A DNA stretch of 64,000 nucleotides from Poa pratensis (taxonomy: Eukaryota; Streptophyta; Magnoliopsida; Poales; Poaceae), in assembly GCA_947311845.1 (NCBI GenBank), contig CAMZMU010000041.1, positions 119,250,100-119,314,099 on the forward strand, in the 5' to 3' direction. Each line of letters opens with the position of its first letter. Position 1 is the first letter of the stretch. Shown one piece after another: positions 55,649 to 64,000 of the stretch. Position numbers and translations under genes: made by a program. A model generated the notes under the pieces. It made no database searches, was not told where the DNA came from, and was given only the letters and a program-made list of their open reading frames with translations.

Positions 55649-58600
55649 TGTAACATCCCAAAATTTCAACCCTGTTTTATTAGTAAAAAATGTGGGCCAA
55701 CAAAAAATTTCTGTTACTTTATGTGTGCTTGCTTATATTTGCTTGCTTGAGTTGTGTTTGCTTTAAATAAAAATATAAAGAAAGGAAAAGAAACATAATA
55801 AATTGTTTCCCACATAAAATCATGTGACAAAAGTCACACAAATTCTTACCTCATTAAGAAAATCAAATTTTATTCAAAACAAAACTTCAGTGGGGTGACA
55901 TGATGATCACTCCCACTTACCCTTACATTCTTTTCCCTCTCTCTATTTTTAATTCTATTCTAAATCCTATTTTCAATTTTTTTCCAAATGTTTCTTTAAC
56001 TTTGGAAAACCACCAAAATCATCAAGCAACACTTCCAAATTAAATTATCCAGTGGTGCCACCAACCTTGGAAAAATATTTGGAAGCAAGTTATGAAAAGA
56101 AAATTCAAAATTTCAAACTTGGTTTTGGTTCGGGAGTTTGAACGAACACATGGTGGTCACCACCGTGTTCATCTCCAAACCGAAAATCAACTTCCAAATT
56201 CAAGCTCGATTTTGAGCAATCGAGCTGTCCAGTAGCCTCCACTCCCTCACCTCACCTCACTCACTCGAAGCATTGCGTTGGAAGCAAGCCAGTTGACCCA
56301 GAGGAGGCAGGCCGCTTGCGCCACGCCATTGCCGTCCTTGCCGAGCTCCAATCAGTCGATTGGATGGATCCCTGCGTCCATTGCTTGCTCCACACCTCTC
56401 CCTCACTCCCCTCAGTCATCAGAGCAAGAGGGAGACGTGCTCGTTGATCCAGAGCTGGTGTGTGGGCGACGCCACGCCACTGCCGGCCATGGCGCGCTGC
56501 CGCACGGGTCACCTCCGTGGAGGGGGACGACGCGACCGTGAGGCGACGCTGCGCTGCGTCCACCGCACCGCACCCCACCCTCTGCTCCTGCTCGACGAGA
56601 CCAAGCCGCCGCAGACGCCCCCTAGCGTGCACACCGTCCATGCCGTACACGCCGCTCGCCGTGGCGGATCGCGCACGGCATCGTTGCACGCCGCGCCACC
56701 CTTGTCTCCCCCTGCCCAACTGACCACCCCTGCAGCACCCCCTAGCTCCAAGCTACCTCCTAGACGCCTCCAGCCGGACCCCGCACCACCCCTTCTTCCC
56801 ACACATCGCCATCACCTCTCCCTCACACCCCTCACTCCAGTGCATCGCCAGGAGGGCGAGCATTGCATCCCAGCCGCCGCGCACCAGCACGGCAGTGCGC
56901 TGCCGCGTCGAGGAAGAGGCCGACCACGGCCAGGTCGCGCCCCTCTTCCCCTGATCTCTCTCTGGCCCCTGCTCGCACCACCATTACTCCCTTGCTCACC
57001 CGCCGCATTTTGCCGGTGTTTCTTGCACAGCAGCGTCGCGGAGGACTCGCCGGAGTTAGCGCACGGCCGCGGAGGAGAAGCTGAGCACGCCGACGTCGAT
57101 TGGAGCCGTCCCAGCACGCGCAACTTGTCCCAGAAGCTTCCCCACTCCCTCCGCCGTCGAATCCGAACATATCCGCTACCTCCCGAGCCCTCAGGTGAGC
57201 TGTCCGTGCTCGCCACCGTCGCCGGCGCGACGGCGCCGCCCGTTTTTGGTCGTCGCCGTTCGCGACCGCTGTGAGCCGTTGGATCTGGATCCAACGGTAG
57301 CATACCGCTTCGTTTCGTTAAGACGCCGACAAGCGGGACCCACCCGTCGGCGTTTTAAACTTTATCCACACGCGGGAAATGTTCCACTGAGTCACTGACC
57401 ACCCGACCCCACATGTCATAGTTTTCAACATTATCCAGAGGAGATGATTTTCCTAATTCTTTTTCTCTGGATAATTCAGTACTGGACCTAGTTTAGAAAT
57501 TCATTATCTCGAGTTCTAGGAATCCAAATAAATCAAACTCAACTGTTCTGGAAAGCCTATAAAATTCCTTAACTCACCAAAGTGGTCTCATCTCATTTAA
57601 ATAAATAATAAAAATGTATTATTAAAAATGCTCCAGAAGGTTTGAAACACCAAACCATTTGTTTCCGGAGTTATATTAGTCCAAATGACTTCAAACCACT
57701 TTTGGTAGCTTTGTATTAGGATCCTTTAGCTCCCCAAATTTTGGTAGAATTTTTGGAACAGTTTAAAATCTTTAGCTTTTGGTTGAACTTTAGTAAACCC
57801 TTCTGCACTAAATCATTAGTGTGAATTAAGGGTAGATCCTTTTTAACTGAAACCAATTTTGTTAGGTCACATTCAACCAAGGTTAGCTACCCCTAAAAGG
57901 GTTTATTTTTTTTGAAGCAACATAAATTAATTAGTGGCTAAAACTTGATTAGTGAGTTTCTGGTTTAAAGCAAATGTGTAGGGAGTTTGATAACTCCAAA
58001 AGACCTCAATCCAATTGAGTAGTCTTCTACACATCAGTAGCTATCCATAGAATTTTAGTTTGAATTTTTTTGACCAACATAGTTTAAATGGTGAATTAAT
58101 TGGTGTACAACTAGTTTCTGCCTTAGTTTGAAAACAATTAAATAAAGATTAATTCAATTAAATTAAAACCACCTTGTGTTGCTTGATGTGTGCCGTAGCT
58201 AATTGTAGCATTTGCGATTGTAATGATGTGATGAGGTTGAGCTAGTGTAGTGATTGGTTGTTTTGCTTGTTTAACGTTTAGACGATACCGTTGACGGATT
58301 TATCGAAGAAGGAGGTTTCGTTGAACCCGAAGATCAGGACCAGTACCACTGTGTTGAACAAGGCAAGCTACTTCACTGAGCTTGCACCTATATACATCTA
58401 TTTTGATTTACCTGTTTTACTTATAATTAGCATAATGATTTACGTGGTGTTTGCCACGAAAGCTATGATTTTGAAAACCCTTTTCCAAATTACAAGTATA
58501 TTATTAAGACACCCGATATAGAGGTGTCAGTGGTATACAATGATTTCGAAATGAATTTGTTTTACTCCAAAACCTTCTGTGAAAAATCTTTTGGTGGGAT

Positions 58601-60149
58601 TACGAACCACCCAAGTTTTGGTTAAAAGTATTTTGTTAAGAAAATTGGAAATGATCGTGAAAACCTTTTCAAAAGTTTATGAAAAACTATTTTGTCACTC
58701 TATGTAGAGATATCAGTTGTTTATATAAAACTATAGGATGGGAAAAACATTGTTTATTCAAAACTCCTTTGAAAATCCTTGGATGAATTATGGTATACTG
58801 GGATGTCGGTATGGAAGTGGAGAAGTGAAGTGTGGTGATGTTTATGAAAAATGCACATTGTGTCTTTGTACCATGACTACCAGCCGATAACCTGTGCGAC
58901 CACATTTACCCACATATGGGCAAGGGCGTAGTCATATAATTTGCTCGTGTTAGTACTGGATGCCTCAACAACGAGGATGACCTCGTTCCATGAGGGGATG
59001 GTTTGGTGACCTGCCCCTGACCTGGGTCCTCTTAAGTGAAGTCTACCGGAAGCCGGTATGATTGTCTTGTAGAAAGAGGATTGAAGGGCTCCCTTGGGTC
59101 CGCCGGGCAGAACTACGAAGTCCTCACACTTAGTTTCCGACGGGCATGGATTTAAGTGTCGATGGAACCGGTTTCGTAGCGGTAGGATCCTATACTAGCA
59201 TGAGCAAAGGAAGGCTATGGCCGGGAACTCAACTTCGCATACCTCTGGTATGGCGGGACGTGGCTGACACGATGAGTGACCGGATGGGTGTGGGAAAAGC
59301 GTGCTACCTCTGCAGAGGGTAAAACTATTCGAATAGCCGAGTCCTCGGATATGGACAGTTGGGAGGCTGTCCTAAGACCATGTGCAAGTTTTACAAAGTT
59401 TTGGGTTTGAAAGGAAAATGAGTGGAAATTGTTTTATGCAACTATACCGAGGGTATGGTCTGAGGTTGCTGGTAAAATAAGTAACCATGAAGGGGTATGA
59501 ACAGAAACCAGGAGGTTTCGGAGAAAGGGACAAGAGGGTGATTTTCGAGGAAAAAGTTTTAAAGGGTTTTCTCACCTTTTAAAACGAAGGTATATTTGCG
59601 GGGAAAAAGGTTTAAAAAGACTTCTTACCTTTTTCAACAAAGGTAGGTGAGAAAACTACTCTCCAAATGTTTTGTCTTCAACAGGATTACAAATCTACTC
59701 TTCCCTTTTTTTAAATAAAGGTATCGCGATGTTTTCCTAAAAATAAAGGTCTTTGAAAATTAAAACTAGTGCTTGCTCCTGTTTGGGGTAGCTTGCGAGT
59801 ACAATCAAATGTACTCATATTGGTTTCGTCCCTGGCTATTGTCTTAGCCAGATTGTGGAAGAAGAAGCAGTTCGAGGAAGAGGAGTTCACGGACGTCCTT
59901 GCGAACTAGGGCGCTTCCCAGTCAGCTGCCTGTAGGGTTAAGGCGAATGACTTGGGCTCCACGTTGTTTGGTGATTCCGCTGCAAGTACCTGATGAAGCT
60001 GATCACTTCCATCAAGTAAGTAAATAAATTCGGTATGTATGGATGTTCTTTGGTTACCAAGTTTAATTGTGCTTCAGCGACGCACTGATCATGGGATCGC
60101 TGACATGTAGGCACAAGGGTATTTCGGACAGTTGTCCGGGGTACCCACA
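55649..60149 (+). repeat. LARD LTR 2 (shared middle LTR, 73-bp deletion)
   Basis: Starts TGTAACATCCCAAAATTTC directly after the unit 1 polypurine tract and ends GTACCCACA before the unit 2 primer-binding site (60,154). It is 4,501 bp, 73 bp shorter than LTR 1. The missing piece maps between two ACCCCGCACC copies (48,776 and 48,849 in LTR 1; a single copy near 56,779 here) and includes the TATA box. Other differences from LTR 1 are scattered single bases. Confidence 0.9.
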
Positions 60150-61001
60150 GGCTTGGTATCAGAGCCATCCTGACTGTAACAGACCTTAGTTAGCATGGAC
60201 GTTAGTTAGGAAAGAAGATATTTTGTTAAAAATATATTGATACCAAGAATATATCTTTATCTCGGGAAGTCCAAAAATGACTCCCACTCTTCTCATCTTC
60301 TCAAATATTTCCGAGTCTTACCCTTCTATTTTAAGATTTTCCAAGAATTTTTCTACTCTCTTGTACCTGTTCAAAATACTTGACGATGAACCCAAAGGAG
60401 ACCTAATTAGCTAACACCTACGAGAAGAAGCCCCCATTTTGAATATTCAACATTCAACATCAAGGTGGTTGATCTACAAACACCAAGCTCATCGATATCA
60501 ACAAAGCAAGAGGCTTCTGAAGACTTTCGTTCAACGTCAACCATTCTACTCCAGTTGCAACCCCAATCTCAAGTATTCCAGCTGAAGCCCGAGGTGATGA
60601 AATGGAGACTTCATCAACTATTTATAACCAAGGCCCCTAGGGAACTTTAGTATACTACCCACTACCACGAGTATTAGGCGTACCCCGGTACTACTTATGC
60701 CTTGTGTGTTTATTGTTTGCTTGTGACGTTCCCCTACAGTGAGTCAACGGATTTGACCCATCCCCGCCTAACCGGCATGGCCAGGCATTGGTTCACAGTA
60801 AAGTACAGTAGGACTTGTCCCAACTACATGAGAGACGCTCACCAGGTTCTTCCATAGAAAGGAGCTGGCACAACCTAGCTTATATAAGGCCCCGTTCCAT
60901 CTGCCGTCTATACCCACCCTCACTCACCGTTCTTAGCAACCCAACTCTCCTGAGGCAGGAATCCTGCGTTCTTATCCTTGCTCCCGAGCCAAAATAACCC
61001 T

Positions 61002-61562
61002 ATGGCAAACCCCAGGGTCATTCTAGAAACCACTGCCGAAAATCACGGCGGGTTTCCACTGATGCTTTGGAAGGCCGTCTGCCATTTTCTTGGTAACCCT
61101 GCTCGCCCCCGATATGTGGTGTTCGAGAACTCCCTCTCACCTGCCGGGAGTGAATTCCAAGTCGACGTGCACATCAGCTCGTGTCCGTTGGGCACAAGTC
61201 AGGCCTACTTGATCCATGGTAAGAGCATGCCCACCCTAGATCAAGCCCTCCAGGTAGCAGCCTGGGAAGGCCTTGTCCGTCTCCGGTACGCAGAACCGGC
61301 GATGGCGCAGAGTCGAGCTTTCCACCTTCTTCCCGTCACTCCTCCGCTTGGAGAGGAGCCTGCTCAAATTCCCATTGAAAGAGAAGTCGATCCTGCCGTA
61401 ATCACCCTGGTCACCTATGGAGCCTCCATGACAAGACTCCTCCATTCCCTGATGGCGGAACTCATAATCACAAGGCGCCACCTTGGTCGAGCCCACCTGG
61501 AACTGAGTCGAGCAAGGAACCCACCCACTTTCAATCATGTGCAAGCTCAGGAGTCAGGATAA
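61002..61562 (+). pseudogene. LARD sense ORF, unit 2, truncated by a stop
   Basis: Same start (MANPRVILETTAENHGG) and sequence as the unit 1 ORF up to QESG, then TAA at 61,560-61,562 where unit 1 has CAA, a single C-to-T change. The product would have 186 residues and lack the Gln/Pro-rich tail. The frame reopens after the stop and continues to 61,766 with only minor changes. The AATAAA signal is retained at 61,909-61,914. Confidence 0.6.
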
Positions 61563-62616
61563 CCGTTCCCAGATGATTTGCTGGACCACAGCCTTGATGC
61601 ATCTGTAGCACAAGTTTTAGCCCGAGCTCAGCAGCAACCCCAAGAGCGAGGTGTAATCCTCGAAGGCGTACCTGTAGTTCCCCACCCCGTGGAAGATGGA
61701 GACGTGGACACCACCCTTCGTTTCGCCCACGCTCCACCGACAACCAGAGGCCGTCAAGCAGAGTAGAACCTCTGTTTAGTTAGCCTGAGTGACGCTCGTA
61801 TGTTGGTAGGTAAGAAGTAGGAGGATGGTTGTTTGTTGTTTGTTTTTCTCGTGTTTCTTGTAATGCAAGGTTGTTGTCTGTTCCCCGGTTGATGTCAGAT
61901 CAGCCCGAAATAAAAACTTGGTGTTCTTATCATCTTGTTAACCACTTGGTTGACACCTGATGGAATGTCATGCTCTTTCGTCAGTTAAAGGTTTTAAAAG
62001 AAACAACAGATCACTTAAGACAGGAACCGTATATGTGACCCCAGACGCATATACCCCCCCCCCCTGCGAATTAATGCAAACTTTGAATGGGACTAATTTG
62101 CAGTATGCAAAATTATTTTGTGTGTGGTCTCCTACATGCCTTCTTCGCAAGGTTCCTCACCCAATATGAACCTTGTGTGCTTCGCATGTTAAAGAAAGGG
62201 CATGAGCCCTCCACGAGATATAACTCTCACAAGCCGTAGAATGTTTGCTGAGTGTCAATGCTCGCTGGAACACAGAAGGATTTCTTGTAGGGTGTTTTTA
62301 GTTGTTGTATCCAACCTATATGGTTGAAGTGTTATGCTACCACTGCAAATGGTTGGTACCATATAATGCAGTGTTATTTCCTAAAAATATATTTTCTCAC
62401 TAAAGCAAGACTATTCTAGTACCTTTACCTCCTATCTGTGCTGCAAGATCAGATCTATTACGACTAAGGAAAATTCAGAGATACAAGTCTCACTTAAGGA
62501 GGCAAAGTGGATACATCAACTAAGTTCAGTACCGAAGCAAACAGAGGATACAAATTCTACTCCTACGAAGAACACTGCCAGTATTCAGCACGGATGCAAC
62601 GACACCCCAGAGACTC

Positions 62617-63006
62617 CTACTCCCTCTCGAGCTCCAGGACGCCACCGGAGGAGGAGCCTGGCTCACCCGGAGCCAAGTCGCGAGTCGCGCGGCGGCGATA
62701 AACGACTCGAGCAGCCGGCTCACCTCCAGCGGGAAGATCTGCCACCTCATCCACTGGCACTGCAGCTGGTTCCTCCACCACAGCTTGCTCCCCCGTCGCC
62801 GCTTGCGCCACCGTCGTAGCACCAGCCCCAGCGCCAGACCACAAATTGCACATGGCCACGGCTAAGAGGACCACTGCTACGAACAGCAGGCTGTACACCA
62901 TCGAAATCAAGAACACGAAGAGCACGAAGATGAAGAAGCCCTCGAGGATGCCCGCATCCTCCATCGCATCAACGTAGGCTCTGAAGAAATCACTAATGAA
63001 GCCCAT
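62617..63006 (-). CDS. Antisense LARD ORF with a hydrophobic segment, unit 2
   Basis: Same 129-codon frame as 54,691-55,080. I see two amino-acid differences, both in the C-terminal part (RDSAPGEL against RDLAPGEP), and one silent change (CCG to CCA in the Val-Pro-Val stretch). The hydrophobic segment is unchanged. Confidence 0.45.
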   Translation of the reverse strand: MGFISDFFRAYVDAMEDAGILEGFFIFVLFVFLISMVYSLLFVAVVLLAVAMCNLWSGAGAGATTVAQAATGEQAVVEEPAAVPVDEVADLPAGGEPAARVVYRRRATRDLAPGEPGSSSGGVLELERE

Positions 63007-63576
63007 GGCGACGATGCGATAGGAGAAATGTTTTCGAAGGTTACTAACTTATAACCAGGGCTCGGATGCCGCTCCTCGACACCGCTTTGCGCGGGAAAAA
63101 GGAAGGAATCCCGAGCAGTACTCACCTTAATGGCGCAAAACCACCCAGACGTCGTGTCCCAAAGCCGTGTCTGCCGCTGCATCAACGGACCGCACGCGCA
63201 GCAGTGCCGCAGAGGAGTGCTTCGCGCACTAAGAGCTGGACATGTACGAAGCCAAGGTGAGCAAGGAGGAAGGAGCGGAGGAAGGGAAGGAGAGACTGCC
63301 AGGTGGACCCTGGTCCCACATACCAGTGAGTAAGCAGACAATCCCCGTGTCCTTCTATCCTTTATTCTAAATCGTATCCCTCGCTTTCCCAGTATCCTTT
63401 GCAAAATAAATCCCTCTGGATAATCCAAATCCCCCTGTGTCTAAGAGCCAATTATTGGCGGCACAAATATTTTGTGTAAAAACCAACCCTGTATTTTCCA
63501 AAACACGTGCCCTCGTATTCCCCTGTACCCCCGGGCAAATCTCGAGGACGAGATTTATTTTAAGGGGGGAAGGATC

Positions 63577-64000
63577 TGTAACATCCCAAAATTTCAACCC
63601 TGTTTTATTAGTAAAAAATGTGGGCCAACAAAAATTTTATGTTACTTTATGTGTGCTTGCTTATGTTTGCTTGCTTGAGTTGTGTTTGCTTTAAATAAAA
63701 ATATAAAGAAAGGAAAAGAAACATAATAAATTGTTTCCCACATAAAATCATGTGACAAAAGTCACACAAATTCTTACCTCATTAAGAAAATCAAATTTTA
63801 TTCAAAACAAAACTTCAATGGGGTGACATGATGATCACTCCCACTTACCCTTACATTCTTTTCCCTCTCTCTATTTTTAATTCTATTCTAAATCCTATTT
63901 TCAATTTTTTTCCAAATGTTTCTTTAACTTTGGAAAACCAGCAAAATCATCAAGCAACACTTCCAAATTAAATTATCCAGTGGTGCCACCAACCTTGGAA
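63577..64000 (+). repeat. LARD LTR 3 (first 424 bp, runs off the window)
   Basis: Starts TGTAACATCCCAAAATTTC directly after the unit 2 polypurine tract. It differs from both other LTRs at several bases (for example AAAATTTTATG where LTR 1 has AAAATTTTCTG). The window ends inside it, so whether it has a TATA box is unknown. Confidence 0.9.

Larger units (their letters stand above)
60150..63576 (+). mobile_element. LARD internal domain, unit 2
   Basis: The domain is 3,427 bp and nearly identical to unit 1. Its primer-binding site is at 60,154-60,165 and its polypurine tract AAGGGGGGAAGGA lies at about 63,562-63,574. It carries the truncated sense ORF and the antisense ORF. Confidence 0.85.

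Noticed and set aside
56360..57274. 304-codon open frame in LTR 2
   Set aside because: It exists only because the 73-bp deletion joins frames in a GC-rich LTR. LTR 1 lacks it, and the Pro/Arg-rich translation has no recognisable domain.
47649..63576. Two LARD units as an assembly duplication
   Set aside because: They differ by a 73-bp deletion, single-base changes, a stop codon and indels, so they are distinct copies; long reads would still be needed for certainty.

Overview
This window is nuclear DNA from a grass, most likely a Triticeae species or a close Pooideae relative. The evidence is: spliced grass-type genes with GT-AG introns (DGD1, an LHW-like bHLH gene, a BEL1-like homeobox gene, a DUF1618 gene), many Stowaway MITEs starting CTCCCTCCGT, GC-rich Mutator-like elements, a Retand/RIRE2-type Gypsy element, and a LARD-type retrotransposon with about 4.5 kb LTRs and a 3.4 kb internal domain. 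The species cannot be fixed from the sequence alone. All calls come from reading the sequence; no database search was run.

Layout. 1-7,730: the 3' flank of one DUF1618-type gene (1-1,130), then a second copy (3,498-6,474) with a decayed first exon. The two share similar downstream sequence, so this is a tandem duplication. 8,034-11,673: a nested transposon stack directly upstream of DGD1. A Harbinger-like element (8,119-11,673) is split by a 2.76 kb Helitron (8,750-11,507), and the Helitron carries an intronless CAF1-like ORF. 11,988-17,203: DGD1, a plastid galactolipid synthase gene, in seven exons. It is recognisable end to end but has two single-base deletions, one of which would truncate it before the glycosyltransferase domain. 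18,489-25,313: accessory DNA with a Harbinger MITE, two Mutator-like elements with perfect 9-bp target duplications, and a 1.25 kb retroposed sequence with a 14-bp target duplication. 26,667-31,418: an intact ten-exon LHW-like bHLH gene. 33,306-36,917 (minus strand): an intact four-exon BEL1-like TALE homeobox gene.

From 40,568 the window is retrotransposon. A decayed Gypsy element has a hAT element (40,699-41,747) in its 5' LTR and is cut between RNase H and integrase by a LARD. The LARD is a tandem dimer, LTR-internal-LTR-internal-LTR, running off the window end. Each internal domain holds a sense ORF with a TATA-like box and AATAAA, and an antisense ORF with a long hydrophobic segment. The middle LTR has lost 73 bp containing the TATA box.

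The four host genes do not form a pathway: DGD1 makes digalactolipid in the plastid envelope, the LHW-like and BEL1-like genes encode developmental transcription factors, and DUF1618 proteins have no assigned function. The strongest leads are the Helitron-borne CAF1-like gene with a self-compensated frameshifting duplication, the LARD dimer with its two conserved ORFs, and the 440-bp duplication in DGD1 intron 2 whose middle block is inverted.
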